DNA of 45,746 bases from NCBI GenBank assembly GCA_003156805.1, contig PMHV01000027.1, positions 2,253-47,998 on the forward strand. The letters run 5' to 3'. Position 1 is the stretch's first letter. Each line of letters starts with the position of its first letter. The stretch is from Acidobacteriaceae bacterium (lineage in GTDB: Bacteria > Acidobacteriota > Terriglobia > Terriglobales > Acidobacteriaceae). Shown piece by piece: positions 16,056 to 25,295 of the stretch. The position numbers were made by a program, and so were the translations under genes. Below the pieces are notes generated by a model that was not told the DNA's origin, made no database searches, and was given only the letters and a program-made list of their open reading frames with translations.

Positions 16056-16837
16056 GAGCAGGTCACCTCTGTGCCGGAAGACAGCTTGGTCAGATAGAAC
16101 TGCGGTAGAAGGTCCGCTTCAGCCGCGGGCAAAATCCGGACTCGCGCCACGCCGTGTTTCAGCGCTTGGCGGCAGGCTTGCAGCTTGGGCAGCATCCCGC
16201 CACTGATAATCGAATCGGCCGCCATGTCGGCGGCCTGCTTGGTGCTCAGCCAACGAAGCACCGTTCCCTCGGCGTTTTTCACCCCCGCTACGTCGGTAAG
16301 AAAAATCAACGCATTCGCATGGCAAGCGCCTGCGCAGGCGGCGGCCATTTCGTCGGCGTTGACGTTGTAGTATTCGCCGTCGGCGCCCAGCGCCAGCGAC
16401 GCCAGCACGGGAATGCCGCCTTGCCGCCAGATCGCCTCCAGCCAGCACGGTTCCACAAAACAGATCTCACCGACAAATCCAAGATCGCGGCCGCGAACAA
16501 ATTTTTTTCGCGCGCGAAAAGTCATGCCGTCACCGCCGCAAAATCCGATGGCTGGCATTCCTGTTGCCTGAATCGCAGCTACGACTTTCTTGTTGACCGT
16601 CCCGCTCAGCACCATCAGCGCCACATCGCGAGTCTCCGCATCGGTGACGCGCAGTCCGTCAACAAACTCGCTGGTTTTTCCGAGTTGAGTCAGCATGCGG
16701 GTGAGCGTGCTTCCTCCGCCATGGACCACGGCCACGTGATGGCCGTCTTGGGCCAATTCGGCAATCGCCTTTGCGCACTTGCGCAACGTTGGAGCCTGTT
16801 CGAGTGCCGCTCCTCCGATCTTGACCACGATCGTCAT
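16052..16837 (-). CDS. argB: Acetylglutamate kinase
   Basis: Phosphorylates N-acetylglutamate, the second arginine step and commonly the feedback-regulated one. The 261-residue chain begins MTIVVKIGGAAL (phosphate-binding KIGG), continues with the AVVHGGGSTLTRML glycine loop, FVDGLRVTDAETRDV, NKKVVAAI, and a C-terminal ISGGMLPKLQACRQAL where the conserved Lys contacts ATP. AGGAGG is about 7 bases before the ATG at 16837, which overlaps the argC stop in ATGA form; the open frame reaches 17074 but lies within argC and is not used. It lacks the long N-terminal helix typical of arginine-inhibited hexameric kinases, so feedback inhibition may be weak (inference). Confidence 0.95.
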   Translation of the reverse strand: MTIVVKIGGAALEQAPTLRKCAKAIAELAQDGHHVAVVHGGGSTLTRMLTQLGKTSEFVDGLRVTDAETRDVALMVLSGTVNKKVVAAIQATGMPAIGFCGGDGMTFRARKKFVRGRDLGFVGEICFVEPCWLEAIWRQGGIPVLASLALGADGEYYNVNADEMAAACAGACHANALIFLTDVAGVKNAEGTVLRWLSTKQAADMAADSIISGGMLPKLQACRQALKHGVARVRILPAAEADLLPQFYLTKLSSGTEVTCS

Positions 16838-17880
16838 TGCAGCCCCTCCTGTTCGTTCCAGCCGTACATCAGATTCATGTTCTGAACGGCTTGTCCGGCT
16901 GCGCCTTTGAGAAGATTGTCGATGCAGGAAACCAGCACCAGACGCCGGCCGTCCTCCGCAAGGCAAAACCCCAGATCGCAATAATTGGTGTGCAGAGAGA
17001 ACTGAACCTGCGGAAGATTCGGTGTCGCAAAGATGCGTACCCAGCGCCGGTTCGCATAGAACGCACGGAGACAAGACTCTACGTCCTCCGATTTCATTTT
17101 CCGATTCAAGTGCACGTAGACCGTCGAAAGAATTCCCCGAGGAATCGGCAGCAAATGAGGTGTGAAAATAAGTTCCGATGTGCCCAGCTCCAACTGCTCC
17201 ACGATCTCGCCGAGATGCCGGTGATTGAACACCGAGTAAGCCGAGAGATTGTCTGCCACGGCGACAAAGTGCGTTCGCGCGGTGGGTTCCTTGCCTGCTC
17301 CCGAGACGCCCGACTTGGAATCCGAGACGATTCCGCGCTCCCGGTCGACCAGCCCGGCCTGCAATAGCGGAGCCAGCGCCAAAATCACCGAGGTCGCATA
17401 GCAGCCCGGATTCGCCACCAGGCGGGCATCGGCAATCCGGCCGCTGTTCAACTCGGGCAGCCCGTACACAGCCTCTTTTGTCAGTTCCGCCGCAGTGACC
17501 GCGTCGGAATCTTGAAAAGAATAAACGGCCTTGTGCTTTGCCTGTTTCAGCCGCCAGGCGCCACTCAGGTCGATTACACGCAATCCTTCGGCAATGGCCG
17601 CAGGCACGAGCGAACGGGAAACCTCGTGTGGTGTAGCCAGAAAAAGCAACTGCACATCTTGCCGCTTCAGTTCGGGCCAGGACAGCGGCTGCAGGGGATA
17701 GCCACCATTGCCCGACAATCCAGGGAACACTTCCGCCAAATCTCTGGCGCCATTCCCGCCCCCGTCACGCCGCAGGAGAATCGGCTTTTCCAGCCGGGGA
17801 TGATGCGCCAGAAGGCGCGTCAACTCCATTCCGGAGTAGCCGGTTGCTCCAAGAACCGCGGTCTTGAGTTTGGCGGTCAT
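16834..17880 (-). CDS. argC: N-acetyl-gamma-glutamyl-phosphate reductase
   Basis: NADPH-dependent reduction of acetylglutamyl phosphate to the semialdehyde in the cytosol. The 348-residue protein has the nucleotide-binding VLGATGYSGMELTRLLAHHP near the N terminus, FLATPHEVS, and the active site NPGCYATS containing the catalytic Cys. The SDSKSGVSGAGK and YSVFNHRHLGEI segments with the catalytic His and the late FTPHLLPIPRGIL block complete the family pattern. The ATG shares its A with the argR stop (TGATG), so the enzyme genes are translated directly after the repressor. No Shine-Dalgarno is evident, which fits reinitiation. Confidence 0.97.
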   Translation of the reverse strand: MTAKLKTAVLGATGYSGMELTRLLAHHPRLEKPILLRRDGGGNGARDLAEVFPGLSGNGGYPLQPLSWPELKRQDVQLLFLATPHEVSRSLVPAAIAEGLRVIDLSGAWRLKQAKHKAVYSFQDSDAVTAAELTKEAVYGLPELNSGRIADARLVANPGCYATSVILALAPLLQAGLVDRERGIVSDSKSGVSGAGKEPTARTHFVAVADNLSAYSVFNHRHLGEIVEQLELGTSELIFTPHLLPIPRGILSTVYVHLNRKMKSEDVESCLRAFYANRRWVRIFATPNLPQVQFSLHTNYCDLGFCLAEDGRRLVLVSCIDNLLKGAAGQAVQNMNLMYGWNEQEGLQ

Positions 17881-18323
17881 CAGGAAAGCATTTCGCCGAT
17901 TCGAAATGCCAGCTTCTTGGCATCCTCTTTATCGGGACAAACAATCAGAATCGTATCGTCGCCCGCAATCGTTCCCACCACTTCCGGCAACTCCTCTTCG
18001 TCCAGGGCCGCCGCCACCGGTTGAGCGCTGCCCACGATGGTTTTCACCACCAGCAGATTTTGCGCAGTTCGCACATCCAGGGCAAATTCGCGAACCAGCC
18101 GCTGCATCGGCGGTAATGCCGGCGCCAGGGCGGCGTCGCCCTGCGGCAGGGTGTAGCCCGTGGCTGCCTTGCTTAGATTCAGATCGCGAATATCCCGCGA
18201 CAGGGTGGCCTGGCCCACCTTGAATCCGCGCTTGCGCAGCGCACGCTGCAAGTGCTCCTGGCTGGTGACGGGACCCTGGCGCAGGGTTTCCAGCACGGCC
18301 CTCTGCCGCAATACTTTATTCAT
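17880..18323 (-). CDS. argR: Arginine repressor
   Basis: Arginine-sensing transcription factor heading the arginine operon. The 147-residue protein has an N-terminal winged helix with recognition helix QATLSRDIRDLNLSK (about 38-52) and a C-terminal trimerisation/arginine domain with VKTIVGSAQ and GTIAGDDTILIV (117-128), the two Asp at 122-123 being the arginine contacts. Hexameric ArgR binds paired 18-bp ARG boxes; just such a pair lies directly upstream (18324-18361), so it should repress its own operon when arginine is plentiful. There is no Shine-Dalgarno before the ATG: the first operator box occupies that position, separated from the start codon by no bases. Confidence 0.96.
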   Translation of the reverse strand: MNKVLRQRAVLETLRQGPVTSQEHLQRALRKRGFKVGQATLSRDIRDLNLSKAATGYTLPQGDAALAPALPPMQRLVREFALDVRTAQNLLVVKTIVGSAQPVAAALDEEELPEVVGTIAGDDTILIVCPDKEDAKKLAFRIGEMLS

Positions 18324-18361
18324 AATGAATATTTATTCACTAAGATGAATAAATATGCTCT
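18324..18361 (-). promoter_or_regulatory. ArgR operator: two ARG boxes
   Basis: Box 1 (18324-18341) matches all ten core bases of the ARG-box consensus TGAAT-N4-ATTCA, with A/T centre. Box 2 (18344-18361) has a perfect TGAAT and A/T centre but 3 of 5 in the other half. The boxes are 2 bp apart, placing their centres 20 bp (two helical turns) apart, the geometry expected for one ArgR hexamer. They cover the predicted transcription start and the leader of argR. Confidence 0.85.
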
Positions 18362-18362
18362 T

Positions 18363-18390
18363 ATCTTACGGACCTATGCCCAAATGTCAA
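18363..18390 (-). promoter_or_regulatory. Promoter of the arginine operon
   Basis: On the minus strand TTGACA (18390-18385) is followed after 16 bases by TAAGAT (18368-18363), 4 of 6 to the -10 consensus. The start would fall near 18356, inside ARG box 2, so bound ArgR would block it. The leader would be about 33 bases. Confidence 0.65.
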
Positions 18391-18444
18391 GGAAATACCG
18401 CATGTCGTACACTTGGGTCGCACCAGCCTCGCGCTCGAATTTCT

Positions 18445-18453
18445 TGCTATACT
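18445..18453 (+). promoter_or_regulatory. Extended -10 promoter for glpFK
   Basis: TGCTATACT carries an extended -10 TG and a TATACT hexamer (18448-18453), 44 bases before the glpF ATG. No convincing -35 is seen at 17 bases, which is common for extended -10 promoters. Expected start is near 18460. Confidence 0.45.
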
Positions 18454-18496
18454 TCGCGACGCGGAAAAGCATTTGCCAGCCGGAGCAGCAAACTCG

Positions 18497-19303
18497 ATGA
18501 ATTCCAGGCCCTCCTTGGCCGCTGAACTGTTCGCCGAGTTCCTCGGAACTTTCGTGCTGATTCTCTTTGGCACGGGCGTGGTTGCGATGGTGGTTTTGTT
18601 TCCTTCCAGAACCCCCGGCGAGACTGTCCACGGTGGCTACACGAACATCACTCTAGGGTGGGGACTTGCCGTGACCATGGGAATCTACGTGTCGGCGAAA
18701 GTCTCGGGAGGACACCTCAATCCGGCGGTGACATTGGCGTTCGCCGTATTCCGCGGTTTTCCGTGGCTTAAGGTATTGCCTTATTCCATTGCGCAGACTG
18801 CTGGCGCGTTCGTTGCGGCCGCGCTCGTGTACAAGAACTATCTTCCTGCCTTTCGCCAGATGGACCCTCAACTTGAGAGAACCGCGGGCATCTTCACGAC
18901 TTTTCCTGCCTTTCCGGGTACTCCGCAAGCAGGTTTCTTGGACCAGGTAATCGGAACGGCCTTGCTCTTGCTTCTGGTTCTCGCCATCACCGACGAGTTC
19001 AACTTGCCTCCTGGAGCCAATCTGGCGCCGGCAATGATCGGATTGGTGGTGGTGGCGATCGGCATGAGTTTCGGCGGTATGCATGGGTACGCGATTAATC
19101 CCGCTCGCGACTTCGGGCCGCGCCTTTTCACGGCGGTGGCGGGATTCCGCAACAATGGCCTCACGGATGGAGCGCGCGGGTGGTGGGTTCCTGTAGTTGC
19201 TCCTTTGCTCGGTGGGCTCATTGGCGCGGCCGTCTATGACTTCGGTGTGCGGCGCTTCTTGGTCGTCGTGGCGAATGCCCCCACCCAGGCGAAAGAAAAC
19301 TAG
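18497..19303 (+). CDS. glpF: Glycerol uptake facilitator (aquaglyceroporin)
   Basis: Inner-membrane channel for passive glycerol entry. The 268-residue protein has six transmembrane helices and the two half-helix NPA motifs, HLNPAVT (NPA 75-77) and AINPARD (NPA 201-203); the Asp after the second NPA (D205) and the Arg are typical of glycerol-conducting rather than water-only members. The ATG at 18497 is chosen because the product then opens as family members do (SLAAELFAEFLGTFVLILFG); the frame is open upstream to a TTG at 18413 but that lies across the promoter. glpK starts 9 bases downstream, giving the usual uptake-and-trap pair. No glpD or glpR is present in the window. Confidence 0.94.
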   Translation: MNSRPSLAAELFAEFLGTFVLILFGTGVVAMVVLFPSRTPGETVHGGYTNITLGWGLAVTMGIYVSAKVSGGHLNPAVTLAFAVFRGFPWLKVLPYSIAQTAGAFVAAALVYKNYLPAFRQMDPQLERTAGIFTTFPAFPGTPQAGFLDQVIGTALLLLLVLAITDEFNLPPGANLAPAMIGLVVVAIGMSFGGMHGYAINPARDFGPRLFTAVAGFRNNGLTDGARGWWVPVVAPLLGGLIGAAVYDFGVRRFLVVVANAPTQAKEN

Positions 19304-19312
19304 AGGAAATCA

Positions 19313-20812
19313 TTGCGCTATATTCTCGCACTCGATCAGGGCACGACCAGTTCACGGGCTATTCTGTTTGATCATGACGGCGCGGTTCGGTCCGTGGCCC
19401 AGCGCGAGTTCAAACAAATCTTTCCTCAGCCGGGCTGGGTTGAGCACGATCCCGAAGAGATCGCTACGTCACAGGTCGAGGTTGCTCTCGAAGCCTTGGC
19501 TCGAGCCCAAGCGCAGCCGAACGATGTTGCCGCGATCGGCATCACCAACCAGCGCGAGACCACGATCATCTGGAACCGGGCAACCGGCAGGCCTGTCTAT
19601 GACGCCATCGTCTGGCAGGACCGTCGCACCTCGGCTTTTTGCGATGAGATGAAAGCGCAAGGCCACGAGAACTTCATTCAACAGCGCACCGGCCTGTTGA
19701 TCGACGGATATTTCTCTGGCAGCAAGCTCGCCTGGATTCTCGATCAGGTGCCGGGAGCGAGGCAGCTTGCAGAAGCGGGCCAACTCGCGTTCGGCACTGT
19801 CGATAGCTGGCTGGTCTGGAAACTGACTGGTGGCCGCGTACACGTGACAGACGCCAGCAATGCCTCCCGCACCATGCTTTTCAATATTCATACGGGAAGC
19901 TGGGACAACGAACTTCTCAGTCTCTTCAAAATTCCTGAATCGCTGCTGCCGGCCGTGCGGCCCTCGAGTGAAGTCTACGGCGAGGTAAGCTCAGTTCCAG
20001 GCCTGCGAAACATTCCGATTGCTGGAATCGCCGGCGATCAGCAGGCAGCCCTTTTCGGGCAACGATGCACCAGTCCTGGTCTCACGAAGAACACTTACGG
20101 AACAGGTTGCTTCATGCTGCAGAATATTGGCACGCGCGCCGTTCTCTCCTCTGCACGCTTGCTGACTACGGTGGCATGGAGGATCGGTGACTTGACCGAA
20201 TACGCTCTCGAAGGCAGCGTCTTCGTTGGCGGAGCCGTTGTTCAGTGGTTGCGCGACGGCTTGGGCATTGTTCGCAGTTCTGCGGAAGTGGAGGCGCTGG
20301 CCAACTCCGTGCCTGACAACGGCGGCGTGTATTTCGTTCCAGCTTTCGTCGGCTTGGGCGCTCCGCATTGGGATTCCTACGCGCGAGGCTCGATCTTCGG
20401 ACTTACACGCGGCAGCAACGTAGGCCACATCGCGCGAGCAGCTATCGAGAGCATCGCATACCAGGTTGCCGACCTGCTCGATGCAATCCAAACAGATACC
20501 GGCACGCCGCTGAAAGAATTGCGGGTGGATGGCGGGGCTTCGCAGAATGACAGCCTCATGCAATTTCAGGCGGATATTGTCGGCGTACCCGTGGTCCGGC
20601 CCGTGATGACGGAAACCACGGCTCTGGGTGCAGCTTTTCTGGCTGGCATGAGCGTTAAATTCTGGAAGGGCACGCAGGAAATTGGGGCCTTGCCGAGGGA
20701 ACAACGTCGCTTCCATCCGCAAATGCCGCAAAGCCAGGTTGCCACGCTGCGTGAGCGCTGGAGCGAAGCAGTCTCGCGTACCAAGTCCTGGCAGAAAACA
20801 ACTGAGCCCTGA
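19313..20812 (+). CDS. glpK: Glycerol kinase
   Basis: Cytosolic FGGY kinase that phosphorylates glycerol to glycerol-3-phosphate, trapping what GlpF admits. The 499-residue length is standard. Visible motifs: [12 protein letters not shown] phosphate loop at the start, [30 protein letters not shown], the [18 protein letters not shown] segment, [14 protein letters not shown], and the FGGY signature region [18 protein letters not shown] with the late DGGASQND. The start is a TTG with GAGGAA just upstream; it reads directly into RYILALDQG, so no better start exists. The stop lies 18 bases from the convergent alpha-glucosidase stop. Confidence 0.97.
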   Translation: MRYILALDQGTTSSRAILFDHDGAVRSVAQREFKQIFPQPGWVEHDPEEIATSQVEVALEALARAQAQPNDVAAIGITNQRETTIIWNRATGRPVYDAIVWQDRRTSAFCDEMKAQGHENFIQQRTGLLIDGYFSGSKLAWILDQVPGARQLAEAGQLAFGTVDSWLVWKLTGGRVHVTDASNASRTMLFNIHTGSWDNELLSLFKIPESLLPAVRPSSEVYGEVSSVPGLRNIPIAGIAGDQQAALFGQRCTSPGLTKNTYGTGCFMLQNIGTRAVLSSARLLTTVAWRIGDLTEYALEGSVFVGGAVVQWLRDGLGIVRSSAEVEALANSVPDNGGVYFVPAFVGLGAPHWDSYARGSIFGLTRGSNVGHIARAAIESIAYQVADLLDAIQTDTGTPLKELRVDGGASQNDSLMQFQADIVGVPVVRPVMTETTALGAAFLAGMSVKFWKGTQEIGALPREQRRFHPQMPQSQVATLRERWSEAVSRTKSWQKTTEP

Positions 20813-20830
20813 CGATCGAGCAAAGCACCG

Positions 20831-22528
20831 TCACTTCACGAGTTGGCCGATAAAAACGCCATAGGGATCGAGCGAGACTTCGTCTCCCTTGGCAATGGAA
20901 TTTTCCGTTGCCAGCAAGGGCTTGGCCGAGGAAAATCCGTTGCGCTTCAGTTCAAAGTTTACCTTCTGCACGGATCCCGACATATTCAGCGCAACCAGCA
21001 CCGCCTGATCCCGATAGACGCGCAGATACGACAATACATTAGGATCGCTCTCATTCAGCGCCGTGTAATTTCCATCCAGCAGCGCCCGATTGGTGTGCCT
21101 CAGCTTCAGCATTCTCTTATAAAACTCCAGGACCGAATTCGGATCTTTCGTTTCGGTTGCCACGTTGTGCGTTTTGTAGGTTGGCGGCACTGGAAGCCAC
21201 GGTGTTCCCGTGGTGAAACCGGCATTCTCTCGTGCGTCCCATTGCATGGGCGTGCGCTCGCCATCGCGGCCTTTTTCTTTGGGCCATCCGCTGCGGCCGA
21301 TCGGATCTTTCACGTCTTCCTTGCGCGTCGGAGGCGTGGTTTTCATTCCAATCTCTTCCCCGTAGTACATGATCGGAGTTCCGCGCAGCGTCAGGTAGAG
21401 AGCAGCCATCAGCTTGGCAATCTGGTCGTTATGTTTTCCGTCTCCATAGCGATCATAGGAGCGCACGATGTCGTGATTGCTGATAACAAACGTCGGCCAG
21501 CCGGAAGCCTTATCCACCGCAGCAATCTGTTTGCGGAAATCCGCCGGCGAAAGTTTATTCACGGTGGTGAACAGAAAATCCATGGGCAGTTGCAGTTCGT
21601 TATTGTGATCGCCGTAATAGTGGTTTAACTCAGCTACGTCGGCTGTCCAGGTTTCTCCAATCAGCACCGCGTTGCTCTCGTCTGCAACTTTTCGCAATCC
21701 TCGCAACACGTCGTGGACTTCAGGAAGCTTCGTATTGTATTTGTCCTGTTCGATCGGATCCCCGAAGGCGTTCTTGCCGGGACGGAGGATCGGGTTGTCG
21801 TGCAGGTTTTGATCTTCAAACAATGTGTCGACGGCATCCAGCCGGAACCCCGCCACACCGCGCTTGTACCACCACCGCGTTACATCGAACATTGCGTCTT
21901 TCACCGCGGGATTGCGCCAGTTGAGATCCGGCTGCTCGGCATAAAAAAAGTGATAGTAATACTGGTTAGTGGTCGGATCGAACTTCCACGCTGAACCGCC
22001 AAAGGTAGAAACCCAGTTGTTGGGAGGCTCGCTCGGTCCCTTGCCATCGCGCCAGATGTACCAGTCGCGATATTTCGCTGTGCGCGAGGATTTCGAATCC
22101 ACGAACCACTTGTGCTGATCTGAGGAGTGGTTCACCACGAAATCCAGAATCACGTGGATGCCGCGTTTTTTCCCTTCCCTCACTAGAGAGTCGAAATCCG
22201 CCAGCGTCCCGTACATGGGATCGATATTTTCATAGTCGGAAACGTCATAGCCGAAATCCACCTGGGGCGAGGGGAAGCAGGGCGAGATCCAGATCGCATC
22301 GATGCCCAGAGCTTTCAAATAATCCAGTTTCGAAGTGATCCCGTTCAGATCGCCCACGCCGTCGTTGTTGCTGTCGGCAAAACTGCGAGGGTAGATTTCA
22401 TAGAACACGGCGTGCTGCCACCATTGATGGCCTTCTGCATCTACCGCGTTAGTCTGCGCCGCAAGGGTTTCCAGTTGCAGGGATAAGCCAAACAATAGTA
22501 CCGCTAACCACGACAGAATTTTCTTCAT
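20831..22528 (-). CDS. Secreted GH13 alpha-glucosidase (oligo-1,6-glucosidase type)
   Basis: Exported glycosidase of 565 residues cutting alpha-glucosidic bonds of malto- or isomalto-oligosaccharides. The ATG at 22528 has GGAGG 8 bases upstream; an ATG at 22543 overlaps that site and is rejected. A signal peptide is clear (core WLAVLLFGLSLQL, cut near LAAQT). GH13 features: calcium loop DSNNDGVGD (52-60), region I DFVVNHSSDQH, nucleophile D231 in GFRLDAVD, acid/base E292 in LIGETWTAD, and D353 in VISNHD. The C-terminal beta domain closes the protein. Exact linkage specificity is open; trehalose synthase-like members share this layout. It follows the six-hairpin glycosidase gene by 82 bases on the same strand, so probably one transcript. 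Confidence 0.93.
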   Translation of the reverse strand: MKKILSWLAVLLFGLSLQLETLAAQTNAVDAEGHQWWQHAVFYEIYPRSFADSNNDGVGDLNGITSKLDYLKALGIDAIWISPCFPSPQVDFGYDVSDYENIDPMYGTLADFDSLVREGKKRGIHVILDFVVNHSSDQHKWFVDSKSSRTAKYRDWYIWRDGKGPSEPPNNWVSTFGGSAWKFDPTTNQYYYHFFYAEQPDLNWRNPAVKDAMFDVTRWWYKRGVAGFRLDAVDTLFEDQNLHDNPILRPGKNAFGDPIEQDKYNTKLPEVHDVLRGLRKVADESNAVLIGETWTADVAELNHYYGDHNNELQLPMDFLFTTVNKLSPADFRKQIAAVDKASGWPTFVISNHDIVRSYDRYGDGKHNDQIAKLMAALYLTLRGTPIMYYGEEIGMKTTPPTRKEDVKDPIGRSGWPKEKGRDGERTPMQWDARENAGFTTGTPWLPVPPTYKTHNVATETKDPNSVLEFYKRMLKLRHTNRALLDGNYTALNESDPNVLSYLRVYRDQAVLVALNMSGSVQKVNFELKRNGFSSAKPLLATENSIAKGDEVSLDPYGVFIGQLVK

Positions 22529-22610
22529 TGACCAGGCCTCCATGCCGACTTAGGACAATCTGAAAGTTTCTTGGCCCTCTGGAATCTAAAACTGTTTCAA
22601 TCCGCCTCAA

Positions 22611-25238
22611 TCACGATTTGTTAAAGTGGATTACGAAAGTCTTCGGCAAATATTCGTCGTTGAGGCCGTTCGGAAATTCGACGCGAAGCCTTCCTTGCGG
22701 CGTAGGGATGGCGCCTTCCACGGAACTGATTTGGCCTGGATTCCAAACCCCAAGCTCATAGGTCCGTCCCGGTGCTCCAGAGATTTCAACCGTCAAAAGA
22801 CTTCGCGCGGAATTCCACGACTCGGAGATCACGCGCGGCCCCTGGCTTACGCTCCCTAATGCGGGAAGCTGGTTCGACAGTGACAGCCCGAAATCATTCT
22901 TCAACCGAATCACTAACCTATTTGGACCATCATGAACTGGAAAGCGAACCAGCAAATGCTGATCCTCGGCATTCGCCTGCATCTTAAACGGCAATGGCCT
23001 TTCGTTCATCTCTACCGAGACCACCTGTGTACGCAGGCTGAGTGCGGGCGAAAACTCAATCCAGCAATCGCTTTCTCCGGTACGTTTGGTTTCAAGCACG
23101 ACGCTTCCCAATGTCTTATGGAATTGAAAATCGATTGTGTCTGATCCGATGTGAACATTCCGAATGGCGAAAGAAGTCCAGTCTGCGGGCACATGCGGCG
23201 CCAGTGTGATCTGATGATTCACCGCATCGGTCTGCAATGCAAATAGTCCTCGCAGTATCGGGCTTACCACCATGGCAGCAGACCAGATCTGATGCGGAGA
23301 ACTCGTGGAAAAAGACTGGTAATAGTCGCCGGAAAGAACCTCCGTATCGTGACCAAGCGAACCATCCAGCGTCAGCAGCGCGTTTGCCCGAAGATTCGAA
23401 TACGCTTGCAGTGCGCGATGATACCGATATTCGCCGACCGAGGCCCATCCCGTGAACAACGGCCACACCGCGCCGAAGTGATATCCCGAACCGTCGTAAA
23501 CCTTGGAATGCGAGGAGATGATGCGCATGCCCCAGTCGGTTTGGTGGTCGGAGCCGGCGAGTCGGGTAATCATCTCCTCCGCGTGATCTGCATCCGGCAG
23601 TCCGAACCACATCGGCACGGTGGACAACACGCTCGCCTCGTCTATGCGATGATCTTCTTGATTCAGCGCGAATGCGTAGATTTTCTTTTCAGGAGACCAG
23701 AATGTCTGATCGAGCGCTGGCCTCTGGCGCTCGAATTCGGCGTCCAGTTCTTTTCTTACATCATCTTTGCCCACTAGCCCGGCCAAGTTCGACAGTGCCC
23801 GCAAAGCTTCCACACCTAATCCGCTTTGGTAGAACTCCGCGTTCACGGGAAGCAGCGGACCGCCTTCCACCCAGCCATGCCCGACACCGGCATTCTGCGC
23901 GAAGCCCTGCGCATCGTATGTAGATCGCAGAAATTGATAGGCTTTCCAAACGCTGTCCCACTTCTCACGAACGAAAGCGGTATCGCCGCTGCGCGTCGCG
24001 TAATCGTCCATCGCGATGATGAAGAGCGGCGTCGCATCGGCCGACGCGTAGGGATACGGAAAATCCTTGAACCAGGGAACGAAGCTTGCTCCCTGCGCAA
24101 TTTCGTGAGGAATCTTGCCGTCGTCGCGCTGGTACTTGCCGATAAATTCCAGTGCGGTCCGGGTCGTAGCATAGTCTCCGGCTGCGTTCAGGGCGAATGA
24201 AGTCCACAGCGAATCGCGGCCAAAGAACCAAGCAAAGCCCGGACGTTGACCCGTTCCCGAAGTTCGATACCCCGCAACCAGACCCGTGCCCAGATAAGGA
24301 TTGCTAACCAAGCCTTGAATCAGGCTCACCCGCGCCCAATCGTAAGCCTGCTGCAATGCGGGGTCGGGCAAGTCGAGGCTGACGGTGCGCGCCAGGTAGT
24401 CGTGGTAGTACTGCGCGGAGTCTTGCAGCAGATCAGCATAGGAAGTCAGTAGATGCTGATAGGTCTTCCGTGCTTCATCCGAGCCGTTAACGGAAGCGGC
24501 AATCGCCAGCACCTTGGTTTCCCCGCCCTTTTGTGTCACGCCCAGGCGAAACGAAGTTTCGTTGGAAGACGAGTAATTGGTTTCGTAAGCCAAGCGTGGA
24601 GATTCTGCCGTCGGAGAGCCAACCAGCGCGGCAAACCTCTTCGTCTCCTCGCCGAAGACAACCGCTCGCTGACTCGCGTTCCAATCTGCGAAGGTGCCAC
24701 CGACTGCCGCCGGCCACTCCAATGCGAAATCGCCTACAAATCCAACCTCCACTTCAAGCGGTCGGTCGGTTTCAACATCGAGCAGAACCACAGCGCCGGG
24801 CTCGTGCACGGGCACAAACAATGTTTCCCGCACTCGAAACGAATCGCCCACGTAAAGCAGCGTAGCCGACTCCGGACGAACAGTCAGCGTGCGCGCCAGG
24901 CTTTCCGCCGGCAATGCCCGTCCACCCACGTGGAAAGTCAAGTGGAAGTCGCGGAAGATCTTGAGCGGATAGACCCACGCCTCCATTCGCCCGGTCTCGT
25001 TGCCAAATAGTCCGGCTCGCGTCCCTACCACGGGAAGAAATTCCCAGCTGCGAACGGTTCGCGATAGCTCCAGGGACTGTTGGGCCGCGACAAACTGAGG
25101 CAGGCACGCGGCTGTGACAAGAGTGAAAAGGACAATCCGTGCCCGATGGCGTAAGAGAAAAAAAGAGGTGCCGATGAAACCCGAGAATGGAGCGGTCTGA
25201 TCGAACCGCCGGTCGCAACTTGCAAAGTGGAGGTTCAC
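22611..25238 (-). CDS. Secreted six-hairpin glycosidase (amylo-alpha-1,6-glucosidase-like)
   Basis: Large exported enzyme of 875 residues. An export signal lies at about residues 28-53 (core IVLFTLVTAACLPQFVAA). The N-terminal half is a beta-sandwich domain; the (alpha/alpha)6 catalytic barrel, about residues 290-690, has GFAWFFGRDSLWTSFAL, YQRDDGKIPHEIAQ and AGVGHGWVEGGPL, which resemble the catalytic region of glycogen-debranching amylo-1,6-glucosidases, with the RD and WVEGG acidic residues as likely catalytic pair. A C-terminal beta domain follows. Its neighbour is a secreted alpha-glucosidase, so joint breakdown of branched alpha-glucan is a reasonable inference. The start is a GTG at 25238 without a clear ribosome site; a later start near the signal core is possible. 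Confidence 0.87.
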   Translation of the reverse strand: MNLHFASCDRRFDQTAPFSGFIGTSFFLLRHRARIVLFTLVTAACLPQFVAAQQSLELSRTVRSWEFLPVVGTRAGLFGNETGRMEAWVYPLKIFRDFHLTFHVGGRALPAESLARTLTVRPESATLLYVGDSFRVRETLFVPVHEPGAVVLLDVETDRPLEVEVGFVGDFALEWPAAVGGTFADWNASQRAVVFGEETKRFAALVGSPTAESPRLAYETNYSSSNETSFRLGVTQKGGETKVLAIAASVNGSDEARKTYQHLLTSYADLLQDSAQYYHDYLARTVSLDLPDPALQQAYDWARVSLIQGLVSNPYLGTGLVAGYRTSGTGQRPGFAWFFGRDSLWTSFALNAAGDYATTRTALEFIGKYQRDDGKIPHEIAQGASFVPWFKDFPYPYASADATPLFIIAMDDYATRSGDTAFVREKWDSVWKAYQFLRSTYDAQGFAQNAGVGHGWVEGGPLLPVNAEFYQSGLGVEALRALSNLAGLVGKDDVRKELDAEFERQRPALDQTFWSPEKKIYAFALNQEDHRIDEASVLSTVPMWFGLPDADHAEEMITRLAGSDHQTDWGMRIISSHSKVYDGSGYHFGAVWPLFTGWASVGEYRYHRALQAYSNLRANALLTLDGSLGHDTEVLSGDYYQSFSTSSPHQIWSAAMVVSPILRGLFALQTDAVNHQITLAPHVPADWTSFAIRNVHIGSDTIDFQFHKTLGSVVLETKRTGESDCWIEFSPALSLRTQVVSVEMNERPLPFKMQANAEDQHLLVRFPVHDGPNRLVIRLKNDFGLSLSNQLPALGSVSQGPRVISESWNSARSLLTVEISGAPGRTYELGVWNPGQISSVEGAIPTPQGRLRVEFPNGLNDEYLPKTFVIHFNKS

Positions 25239-25295
25239 TGAATATAAGAAGTAGGGGCGAATTCTAGCACGACGAGTGAGCCAGGTAGCAACCTC

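Noticed and set aside
16838..17074. N-terminal extension of argB by 79 residues
   Set aside because: Lies wholly within argC; a strong ribosome site precedes the internal ATG at 16837, where family similarity begins.
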